Shown here piece after piece: positions 1 to 5,276 of a stretch of DNA of 6,257 nt (its first letter is position 1; the number at the start of each line of letters is the position of its first letter). The stretch is taken from positions 1 to 6,257 of the forward strand of contig DFWT01000273.1 in NCBI GenBank assembly GCA_002381045.1, given 5' to 3'. The position numbers were made by a program, and so were the translations under genes. A model generated the notes under the pieces. The model worked only from the letters and a program-made list of their open reading frames with translations, searched no databases and had not been told where the DNA came from. Origin of the DNA: Rhodoferax sp. UBA4127. Its GTDB lineage: Bacteria; Pseudomonadota; Gammaproteobacteria; Burkholderiales; Burkholderiaceae_C.

Positions 1-859
1 AGAGGTCGTGGTTGCCTTGGGATATCTCCGCACTGGCGGTGGCCACCGATTCGGAGCCTTGACGGACGCGACTGACCACACCAGCAAGACTGGTTTGCAT
101 GTGTACCACGGCGCGCATCAGCGCCGAGATCTCGTCACTGCCAGAACTGTCAACTGTTTGAGCCAAATCACCTTGAGCCACAGCTTCTGTGACGTCAACA
201 GCACGCTGCAGCGGCACGGTAATCCCACGAGCCATCAAGATGCCAAATAGAAGCGCAAACGTCACACCCACCGCAATCGTTGCAATCATCACAATACGCA
301 GGGTATGAAAGCGGGCGCTGTCCGTCTCAAAGTCGTCTTTGGCTTCTGTCAGGTTGAATTCGACGATTACACTGGATTGGTCTCGGGCCGCGTCAAAGGT
401 GGGCCGGATTTTTTCAACGGTGAGTCGTTGTGTTTCTTTGTAGTCGTTGGCGCGCAAGGCAGCTAAAGCGGGCCGCAGACCTTCTTGAACGTACTGGTTA
501 CGCAGTTCTTCGTACTTCTTGGCCATTTGCGCCTCATCTGGCGGCATGGGCGTGGCCATGTAGTTCGACCAAAGCTTGCTTGCTTCTTGAAGGTTGGCTT
601 CCACCTCAGCGACTGACTTGTCTCTGCGATCGGGCGTTTGCTCAATCACCGCGTTGGCAACCAATAACCTGTTGCGCAGGTTAAGGTAACGGAGTTGGTC
701 GATTGCGGTAATTTGAGTCATCGGGCCGTGGTACATGTTGTCAAGCGCATCGTCGCTCTTGGTCATGCCATACAGGCCCAGGCCCCCAATCACGACCAGC
801 AGCACGGAGAGGGCCCCAATCAGAAAAGCCAGTCTGGTCGAAATCTTCAGCTTGTTCAT
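1..859 (-). CDS. Methyl-accepting chemotaxis protein, N-terminal part (runs off left edge)
   Basis: This is an inner-membrane chemoreceptor that would pass ligand signals to CheA/CheW. The visible 286 residues, read from the ATG at 859, follow the classical layout. A short basic N-terminus (MNKLKISTRL) precedes a first membrane helix at about residues 10-31. A helical, mostly polar periplasmic domain of the four-helix-bundle type spans about 32-186. The second membrane helix is at about 187-210 (ending GILMARGI), and a HAMP linker at about 211-263 contains TVPLQRAVDVTEAVAQGDL. After that comes the start of the cytoplasmic helical signalling domain (SVATASAEISQGNHDL), whose wording is typical of Tsr/Tar-like receptors of beta-proteobacteria. 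The kinase-control tip and any methylation sites past residue 286 lie outside the window. The start is supported by AGGGG placed 4 nt before the ATG. The ligand cannot be read from the sequence. The gene is transcribed away from the trp genes and has no evident link to them. Confidence 0.93.
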   Translation of the reverse strand, partial: MNKLKISTRLAFLIGALSVLLVVIGGLGLYGMTKSDDALDNMYHGPMTQITAIDQLRYLNLRNRLLVANAVIEQTPDRRDKSVAEVEANLQEASKLWSNYMATPMPPDEAQMAKKYEELRNQYVQEGLRPALAALRANDYKETQRLTVEKIRPTFDAARDQSSVIVEFNLTEAKDDFETDSARFHTLRIVMIATIAVGVTFALLFGILMARGITVPLQRAVDVTEAVAQGDLAQTVDSSGSDEISALMRAVVHMQTSLAGVVSRVRQGSESVATASAEISQGNHDL

Positions 860-863
860 ACCA

Positions 864-888
864 CCCCTACAGTTGTATATTGCAGGGG
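864..888. promoter_or_regulatory. Imperfect 25-bp palindrome covering the chemoreceptor ribosome binding site
   Basis: The arms CCCCTaCA and TGcAGGGG flank a 9-nt AT-rich centre. On the minus strand the distal arm contains the AGGGG that serves as the Shine-Dalgarno sequence of the chemoreceptor gene starting at 859. Folded as RNA, the hairpin would pair that sequence with CCCCT. As DNA it could equally be a dimeric operator. The symmetry is seen directly; the regulatory role is inference. Confidence 0.4.
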
Positions 889-911
889 AAAATCATAGTC
901 CTAAAAAGGGG

Positions 912-1499
912 CTATTTCCCTGACCCTAGTAGGGCTTCTTTAAGTTTGTCGTCGGCTGGCGACGTGCCCAGCCACACCGACATCAGCGCATTAAAGAACT
1001 CAGGCTCTTTGAAGGGCTCGCCTTGCACCATGCCTTTGACGGTCACCACCGTGCCTTTGCCGGGTACCCAGTCAATCAAAAAGTTGTCGCCCGACACCAG
1101 TTTTTTCTGATCGGCAAAGATTTGCGTCATACGTGCCAAGGGGGCGGCCAGGGTGGTCAAGGCTTCTTTGCCCATGTTGTTTTCTATGCCGCTCATCAAT
1201 GCCTTGCTCATGTCGGCGGCGTCCAGATCGCGCACCATGGTCACGCTCAGGCGTTTGGGGCCGGGTTGAGCGGTGACTTCCGGGGCTTTGGTGGCTTTGG
1301 TGCCCAAGTACAGCGCGGCTACATAGACCTTAAACACCATTTTGACCCGTGTGCCCGCACCATTGAGTGCCAGGTTGCTGCCGGCCACCGAGGCGCTGTC
1401 TGGCACCTGAACGCCGTGTATTTCCTGGGTGGCGGACAGGGCGGGCAGAGTCAGTGCGCCAGCCAGCAAGGCGCCAATCAGGGTGGAAAAGAGTTTCAT
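912..1499 (-). CDS. Secreted chalcone-isomerase-like protein
   Basis: The 195-residue product resembles the bacterial chalcone-isomerase-like family (Chalcone_3 type), which is common as a periplasmic protein in proteobacteria and has no firmly established reaction. It starts with a classical signal peptide: basic MK, a hydrophobic stretch at residues 4-20, and probable cleavage near ALSA/TQ at residues 20-25. The mature part has the family pattern: EIHGVQVPDSASV at 26-38, then GAGTRVKMVFKVYVAALYLG at 47-66, a conserved region around RLSVTMVRDLDAADMSKAL, and a C-terminal segment FFNALMSVWLGTSPADDKLK. The ATG at 1499 was chosen over an upstream in-frame start (1649) for two reasons: the signal peptide begins there, and GGAG lies 8 nt upstream. 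The upstream 50-residue extension looks like non-coding sequence. The gene is divergent from the trp genes and has no obvious functional tie to them. Flavonoid isomerase activity should not be assumed. Confidence 0.85.
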   Translation of the reverse strand: MKLFSTLIGALLAGALTLPALSATQEIHGVQVPDSASVAGSNLALNGAGTRVKMVFKVYVAALYLGTKATKAPEVTAQPGPKRLSVTMVRDLDAADMSKALMSGIENNMGKEALTTLAAPLARMTQIFADQKKLVSGDNFLIDWVPGKGTVVTVKGMVQGEPFKEPEFFNALMSVWLGTSPADDKLKEALLGSGK

Positions 1500-1601
1500 G
1501 GGTGTGTCTCCGTTGTTAAAAATGCGAGGGTTGATGAATCCAGCAGGTCGGCATTGTGGGCTGTGTCGCTTGCGTCCGCCAGAGGGTTTACATGGGGATG
1601 G

Positions 1602-1617
1602 GCTTGCCTTGGCAAGC
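1602..1617. promoter_or_regulatory. 7-bp inverted repeat, candidate operator
   Basis: GCTTGCC and GGCAAGC form two perfect 7-bp arms separated by TT. A two-nucleotide spacer is too tight for a good RNA hairpin loop, so a protein-binding site is more likely than a terminator. It lies about 60 nt upstream of the candidate trp promoter and about 100 nt upstream of the divergent gene's start, so it could serve either. No regulator is identified. Confidence 0.3.
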
Positions 1618-1672
1618 AGGTCTTGGGCTGCTGGCGCAGGCCAACCCACGCGGGGCTTTGTCGTCGGTGCTT

Positions 1673-1681
1673 TGCTACACT
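1673..1681 (+). promoter_or_regulatory. Candidate extended -10 promoter for the trp operon
   Basis: TGC-TACACT matches an extended -10 element (TGn followed by TACACT at 1676-1681; sigma-70 consensus TATAAT). No good -35 hexamer sits 16-18 nt upstream, which extended -10 promoters can tolerate. Usual spacing puts transcription start at about 1688, which is the A of the leader ORF's ATG. This would give a 5' leader of about 228 nt ahead of trpE. It is predicted from sequence only. Confidence 0.45.
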
Positions 1682-1687
1682 GGCCGC

Positions 1688-1777
1688 ATGTTTATTCATC
1701 GGATCCACATCACAGGTTGTAGCGACCGGGGGGCTTGGCCCTGGCGCAGCGGTGTGGCGACGTCAGCGCAGCTCTGA
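1688..1777 (+). CDS. trpL: Putative tryptophan leader peptide (29 aa, Trp-Pro-Trp)
   Basis: A 29-codon ORF lies upstream of trpE, starting MFIHRIHITG and containing AWPWRSG with Trp codons 17 and 19 at 1736-1738 and 1742-1744. It ends in TGA at 1775-1777. Clustered Trp codons in a short ORF between promoter and trpE are the hallmark of ribosome-mediated attenuation leaders. No Shine-Dalgarno precedes the ATG, and the candidate -10 box ends 6 nt before it, so the mRNA may begin at the start codon. Leaderless trpL is known from Sinorhizobium meliloti. The stop codon lies inside the first downstream hairpin (1761-1779), and the first Trp codon overlaps a segment (1732-1737) complementary to 1822-1827. 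Against this call: two Trp codons are few, no U-tract terminator follows, and Trp is one codon in a short ORF, so chance remains possible. Confidence 0.5.
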   Translation: MFIHRIHITGCSDRGAWPWRSGVATSAQL

Positions 1778-1884
1778 CGACTCAAGCGTCTCCCGTTTCA
1801 CAACATGGCGGCCACTGGCCGCAAGCCTGATCTGATGGGTCTTGGTTGACCCACTCGCGCACTTTGCCAACTGGCCACCAGTTG
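1761..1884 (+). promoter_or_regulatory. Hairpin-rich 5' leader of trpE
   Basis: Four short perfect inverted repeats follow the leader ORF. The first, CGTCAG/CTGACG at 1761-1766 and 1774-1779, has a 7-nt loop and spans the leader stop codon. The second, GCGGCC/GGCCGC at 1808-1813 and 1817-1822, has loop ACT. The third, TGGGTC/GACCCA at 1836-1841 and 1848-1853, has a 6-nt loop. The fourth, CAACTGG/CCAGTTG at 1868-1874 and 1878-1884, has loop CCA. A long-range alternative pairs GGCTTG (1732-1737, at the first Trp codon) with CAAGCC (1822-1827), which overlaps the second stem at 1822. This layout suits a switch controlled by ribosome position. None of the stems is followed by a T-run, so an intrinsic terminator is not evident; Rho-dependent or translational control would be needed. 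Confidence 0.4.
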
Positions 1885-1915
1885 CACAGCCCGGGTTCGC
1901 TGATTGGGCATCCCC

Positions 1916-3454
1916 ATGAAAGACATTGCAGTGATTTCTGAACCTGAATTTCAACAACTTGCAGCCCAGGGCTACAACCGCATTCCGGTGGTGGCGCAGG
2001 CTTTTGCCGACCTGGAAACTCCGCTTTCCCTGTATCTAAAGCTGGCCAACAGCGCACCATTCAGCTTTTTGCTGGAATCGGTGGTGGGGGGTGAGCGTTT
2101 TGGCCGCTACAGCTTTATTGGGTTGCCGGCGCGCACGCTGTTACGCAGCAGCGGCTTTGGCGACCAGGCCTGCACCGAGGTGGTGACCGACGGCGTGGTG
2201 GTGGAAACATCTCAAGCCAACCCGCTGGACTTCATTGCCAACTACCAAAAGCGTTTCAAGGTGGCGTTGCAGCCCGGGATGCCGCGTTTTTGCGGTGGCC
2301 TGGCAGGGTACTTTGGCTACGACGCGGTGCGCTACATCGAGAAAAAACTGCAGCACAGTTGCCCGCCAGACGAGTTGGGTACGCCCGATATTTTGCTGCT
2401 GCAGTGTGAAGAACTGGCTGTGATCGACAACCTGTCTGGCAAGCTGTATTTGATGGTTTATGCGGACCCAGCCCAGGCAAATGCTTATCAGTGCGCTACT
2501 GAAAGACTAGCACACTTAAAAACCCGTTTGAGCCAGCCGGTGCATGCGCCGCGCATGTTGCCAGGGACGGCGCAGCCGGCGGTGCGTGACTTTGCCAAGG
2601 CGAATTACATTGCCGCGGTGGAGCGCGCCAAGGAGCTGATTGCGGGGGGGGACTTCATGCAGGTGCAAGTGGGTCAGCGCATCAAAAAGCCTTTCACCCA
2701 GTCGCCCCTGAGCCTGTACCGGGCGCTACGTTCTCTCAACCCCAGCCCGTACATGTATTACTACAACTTCAGCGGTGCAGTGGCGGGCGGCGCAGACTTC
2801 CATGTGGTCGGCGCCTCGCCCGAGATCCTGGTGCGACAAGAGCAAGTGATGACGGATGGCCAGGCGGTGCAAAAGGTCACGATACGTCCGTTAGCCGGCA
2901 CCCGCCCGCGTGGCGCCACCCCTGAGCTGGACAAGGCCGCAGAAGCGGAACTGATCAACGACCCGAAAGAACGCGCCGAACACGTGATGCTGATTGACCT
3001 GGCGCGCAACGACATTGGTCGCATTGCCAAGACCGGCAGCGTCAAGGTGACCGACGCGTTCTGTGTGGAGCGTTACAGCCATGTGATGCACATCGTGAGC
3101 AACGTCGAAGGCACGCTTTTGGACGGCATGACCAGCATGGATGTGCTCAAAGCCACCTTCCCGGCAGGCACTTTGACTGGTGCGCCAAAGGTGCATGCCA
3201 TGGAGTTGATCGACCAGCTGGAACCCACCAAACGCGGCCTGTACGGCGGCGCCTGCGGTTACCTGAGTTACGCCGGGGATATGGATGTGGCCATTGCGAT
3301 TCGCACCGGCATCATCAAGGATCAGATGCTTTATGTGCAGGCGGCTGCCGGTGTGGTGGCTGATTCAGTGCCGGAACTGGAATGGAAAGAGACTGAAGCC
3401 AAGGCGCGCGCCTTGTTGCGGGCGGCGGAACTGGTTGAAGAAGGGCTGGAGTGA
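1916..3454 (+). CDS. trpE: Anthranilate synthase component I
   Basis: This is the large, chorismate-binding subunit of anthranilate synthase. With glutamine-derived ammonia from TrpG it converts chorismate to anthranilate and pyruvate, the first committed step of tryptophan synthesis in the cytoplasm. The 512 residues are close to the usual family length. The N-terminal domain has FLLES at 51-55, part of the tryptophan feedback site in characterised TrpE proteins. The C-terminal chorismate-binding domain has PSPYMYYYNF, GASPEILVR, IRPLAGTRPRG (323-333), ERAEHVMLIDLARND (352 on), YSHVMHIVSNVEG, FPAGTLTGAPK (415-425) and QAAAGVVADSVPELEWKETE near the end. All motifs are intact, so it should be active and feedback-sensitive. 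ATG 1916 was preferred to an in-frame TTG at 1904. Neither has a recognisable Shine-Dalgarno, which is odd and points to control or coupling through the leader. The gap to trpG is 3 nt, consistent with stoichiometric synthesis. Confidence 0.96.
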   Translation: MKDIAVISEPEFQQLAAQGYNRIPVVAQAFADLETPLSLYLKLANSAPFSFLLESVVGGERFGRYSFIGLPARTLLRSSGFGDQACTEVVTDGVVVETSQANPLDFIANYQKRFKVALQPGMPRFCGGLAGYFGYDAVRYIEKKLQHSCPPDELGTPDILLLQCEELAVIDNLSGKLYLMVYADPAQANAYQCATERLAHLKTRLSQPVHAPRMLPGTAQPAVRDFAKANYIAAVERAKELIAGGDFMQVQVGQRIKKPFTQSPLSLYRALRSLNPSPYMYYYNFSGAVAGGADFHVVGASPEILVRQEQVMTDGQAVQKVTIRPLAGTRPRGATPELDKAAEAELINDPKERAEHVMLIDLARNDIGRIAKTGSVKVTDAFCVERYSHVMHIVSNVEGTLLDGMTSMDVLKATFPAGTLTGAPKVHAMELIDQLEPTKRGLYGGACGYLSYAGDMDVAIAIRTGIIKDQMLYVQAAAGVVADSVPELEWKETEAKARALLRAAELVEEGLE

Positions 3455-3457
3455 ACC

Positions 3458-4051
3458 ATGGCAAACGCAATCAAACTCCTGATGATCGACAACTACGACA
3501 GCTTCACCTACAACATCGTCCAGTACCTGGGCGAGTTGGGGGCCGAAGTGACGGTGGCTCGCAATGACGAGATCACCGTGGCTGAAATTGATGCCAAGCT
3601 GGCGGCTGGTCAATTGGACCGGCTGGTGGTGTCGCCCGGGCCGTGCTCGCCCGCTGAAGCTGGCATTTCGGTGGCGGCGATCCAGCATTTTGCGGGCAAA
3701 CTGCCGATTCTGGGCGTGTGCCTGGGGCACCAGGCGATTGGTGCGGCCTTTGGCGGCAAGATCATTCGTGCGCAGCAGCTGATGCATGGCAAAACCTCGG
3801 TCATCACCACCACCCAGGAGGGCGTGTTTGCCGGGCTGCCTAAACAGTTCACGGTGAACCGCTACCATTCTTTAGCGATTGAGCGCAGCACTTGTCCGGC
3901 CGAGTTGAAAGCCACGGCCTGGACCGATGACGGCGAGATCATGGGCGTGAAGCATACGCAGCTGGACATCGAAGGCGTGCAGTTTCACCCGGAGAGCATC
4001 CTGACCGAACATGGGCACGCCATGCTGGCGAATTTTCTGAAACCCAGGTGA
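3458..4051 (+). CDS. trpG: Anthranilate synthase component II (glutamine amidotransferase)
   Basis: A class I glutamine amidotransferase of 197 residues that releases ammonia from glutamine and channels it to TrpE. The N-terminal MIDNYDSFTYNIVQYL (9-24) is the family signature. The oxyanion region is VVSPGPCSPAEAG (57-69), the nucleophile is Cys88 in ILGVCLGHQAIG (84-95), and the catalytic His177 and Glu179 sit in VQFHPESILTEHG. HGKTS (110-114) and NRYHSLAI (134-141) are also conserved. The length is normal for stand-alone TrpG, with no TrpD fusion. It may also serve as PabA for folate, as in some bacteria; the sequence does not decide this. The start is supported by GGAG at 3448-3451, inside the end of trpE and 6 nt before the ATG, so trpE and trpG are probably translationally coupled. 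Unlike many trpGD arrangements, trpD does not follow directly: two other genes intervene. Confidence 0.97.
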   Translation: MANAIKLLMIDNYDSFTYNIVQYLGELGAEVTVARNDEITVAEIDAKLAAGQLDRLVVSPGPCSPAEAGISVAAIQHFAGKLPILGVCLGHQAIGAAFGGKIIRAQQLMHGKTSVITTTQEGVFAGLPKQFTVNRYHSLAIERSTCPAELKATAWTDDGEIMGVKHTQLDIEGVQFHPESILTEHGHAMLANFLKPR

Positions 4052-4053
4052 TT

Positions 4054-4101
4054 CTTAAAAGATAGCTGCTTGCGCAGGTTTTATAAGGGCTGGAGGCCAA
4101 T
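4054..4101 (+). repeat. Dispersed repeat copy A, carrying the aldolase ribosome binding site
   Basis: This copy fills almost the whole 50-nt trpG-aldolase gap. Blocks in order are GATAGCTGC (4061-4069), GCGCAG (4072-4077), a 9-nt spacer, GGGCT (4087-4091), then GGAGGCC (4092-4098). The same blocks at the same spacing recur at 4690-4728 (inverted) and, less perfectly, at 5579-5619. GGAGG at 4092-4096 lies 5 nt before the aldolase ATG and is the only Shine-Dalgarno candidate. I recall similar repeats scattered through Comamonadaceae genomes, usually with GCTAGAGGCC here, but could not search to confirm this. Confidence 0.75.
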
Positions 4102-5259
4102 ATGACTCAAACCGTGCCAACGCTCATTGCCGATTTGCGCAGTGACACCGTGACCCGACCCACCGCTGCCATGCGTGAGGCCATGATGGCTGCACCGGTG
4201 GGCGACGATGTGTTTGGCGATGACCCCAGCGTCAACGCGCTGCAAGACAAGATTGCCGCGATGCTGGGGTTTGAGGCGGCGCTGTTCATGCCTACCGGCA
4301 CACAGAGCAACCTGTGCGGTCTGCTGGCCCATTGCCAGCGTGGCGACGAGTACATCGTGGGCCAATCCGCACATACCTACCGCTATGAGGGGGGCGGTGC
4401 GGCGGTGTTGGGCAGCATCCAGCCGCAACCCTTGGCGCAAGATGCGTCGGGCCGGATGGCTTTGGCCGACATTGCCGCTGCCATCAAACCCGACGATTGC
4501 CACTTTGCCCGGACCCGATTGCTGTGTCTGGAAAACACCTGGAACGGCCATACCATGCCGATGGACTACTTGCTGCAGGCAACCGATCTGGCACGCTCGC
4601 ACGGCTTGGCCACGCATCTGGATGGTGCGCGTTTGTTCAATGCGGCAGTGGCAACGGCCAAGCAGGAAGCGCAAAAACATATAGAAAATGACCTTGTAGC
4701 CCAGGTAGATACTGGGCATGCAGCTATCAATGTTGAATCCATCCTGAACCAAGCTCGGCGCATCACCAGTCACTTTGACAGCGTATCGGTGTGTTTCAGC
4801 AAAGGCCTGGGTGCGCCGGTGGGCTCGGCCCTGTGTGGCAGCAAGGCCTTGATTGCGCGGGCGCTGCGCGTTCGCAAAATGGCGGGTGGCGGCATGCGGC
4901 AGTCGGGCTTTTTGGCTGCCGCCGCCTTGCATGCGCTGGATCACCATGTTGCCCGCTTAGCGCATGACCACGCGCTGGCGCTGCGTCTGGCCCAAGGCAT
5001 GGAGGGCATTGCGGGCCTGAATGTGCGCTCAGCCCAGACCAATATCGTGTTTGCGGATGTGGTGCGCGGCCGGGGACCAGCTTTGCTGGACTATTTGAAG
5101 TCGCAAGGGGTGTTGGCCACCGGTTTGATTGGCCTGCGGTTTGTCACCCACCTGGATGTGGATGCGGCGGGTATTGACCACACCATCCACTGCATTCGCC
5201 AGTTTTTTAGCACCCAATCAGATGCGTCTTTGCTGGTGAACGGCACTGGCGTGTACTGA
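4102..5259 (+). CDS. ltaE: Low-specificity L-threonine aldolase, with repeat-derived insertion
   Basis: A PLP-dependent fold-type I enzyme that cleaves L-threonine and L-allo-threonine to glycine and acetaldehyde. It aligns by eye with E. coli LtaE from residue 11 (DLRSDTVTRPTAAM) onward. Landmarks are PVGDDVFGDDPSVNALQ (32-48), PTGTQSN (64-70), His91 in GQSAHTYRYE, PDDCHFARTRLLCLENT (130-146), HLDGARLFN (172-180) with the PLP-contacting Asp174, the PLP lysine Lys234 in CFSKGLGAPVGS, KMAGGGMRQSG (259-269) and RFVTHLD (346-352). All expected catalytic residues are present. At 385 residues it is longer than the 333 of E. coli. About 29 extra residues lie between FNAAVA (179-184) and FDSVSVCFSK, much of them encoded by an inverted dispersed repeat, and about 15-17 extra residues end the protein. 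The start has GGAGG 5 nt upstream, inside repeat copy A. Its place between trpG and trpD is unusual; a glycine/serine/threonine supply role is inference. Confidence 0.93.
   Translation: MTQTVPTLIADLRSDTVTRPTAAMREAMMAAPVGDDVFGDDPSVNALQDKIAAMLGFEAALFMPTGTQSNLCGLLAHCQRGDEYIVGQSAHTYRYEGGGAAVLGSIQPQPLAQDASGRMALADIAAAIKPDDCHFARTRLLCLENTWNGHTMPMDYLLQATDLARSHGLATHLDGARLFNAAVATAKQEAQKHIENDLVAQVDTGHAAINVESILNQARRITSHFDSVSVCFSKGLGAPVGSALCGSKALIARALRVRKMAGGGMRQSGFLAAAALHALDHHVARLAHDHALALRLAQGMEGIAGLNVRSAQTNIVFADVVRGRGPALLDYLKSQGVLATGLIGLRFVTHLDVDAAGIDHTIHCIRQFFSTQSDASLLVNGTGVY
4681..4735 (-). repeat. Dispersed repeat copy B, inverted and in frame inside the aldolase gene
   Basis: Read on the minus strand this stretch gives GATAGCTGC (4728-4720), GCCCAG (4717-4712 as its complement), and after a spacer GGGCT and AAGGTC. 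The spacing between GATAGCTGC and GGGCT is the same as in copy A. It contains a perfect 6-bp stem, GCCCAG at 4699-4704 with CTGGGC at 4712-4717, and a 7-nt loop. It is read through without stop or frameshift as about residues 194-211 of the aldolase. It coincides with the segment that E. coli LtaE lacks. Confidence 0.7.
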
Positions 5260-5276
5260 GATCTGACGAAACTTAA

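Larger units (their letters stand above)
1500..1687. other. Divergent intergenic region between chalcone-isomerase-like gene and trp leader
   Basis: No convincing gene lies here. Open frames that cross it on either strand have no ribosome binding site and no recognisable protein pattern. It holds the minus-strand Shine-Dalgarno (GGAG, 1508-1511) of the chalcone-isomerase-like gene, a short palindrome at 1602-1617 and the candidate plus-strand promoter at 1673-1681. I could not place a convincing minus-strand promoter for the chalcone-isomerase-like gene. Confidence 0.6.

Noticed and set aside
860..930. Terminator or flagellar-type (sigma-28) promoter between the chalcone-isomerase-like gene and the chemoreceptor
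   Set aside because: On the minus strand GGG-AAATAG-CCC followed by CTTTTT is only a 3-bp stem, too weak to call. No clear TAAA / GCCGATAA pair was found for sigma-28.
1500..1649. N-terminal 50-residue extension of the chalcone-isomerase-like protein
   Set aside because: A signal peptide begins at the internal ATG (1499) with GGAG 8 nt upstream; an extension would bury it.
1023..1835. Long plus-strand open frame of 270 codons opposite the chalcone-isomerase-like gene
   Set aside because: It is mainly the antisense of a recognised gene with good codon structure, is rich in His/Gln/Gly as is typical of shadow frames, and has no recognisable domain or ribosome binding site.
1805..1849. 14-codon ORF starting MAATGRKPDL as an alternative leader peptide
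   Set aside because: It has no Trp codon and no Shine-Dalgarno, and overlaps two inverted repeats. The upstream Trp-Pro-Trp ORF is the better leader candidate.
1904..1915. TTG at 1904 as the trpE start
   Set aside because: It adds only four residues, has no better ribosome binding site, and the ATG at 1916 is the more usual start codon.
2480..2525. AT-richer stretch in trpE with GCTTATC and GTGCGCTAC, faintly like the dispersed repeat
   Set aside because: Only a few short blocks match and the spacing differs from the other three copies. The TrpE protein shows no obvious insertion here. It could be a decayed copy, but I cannot support it.
4081..4947. 288-codon minus-strand frame opposite the aldolase gene
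   Set aside because: Antisense shadow of a clearly recognised enzyme; no domain pattern and an unlikely composition.
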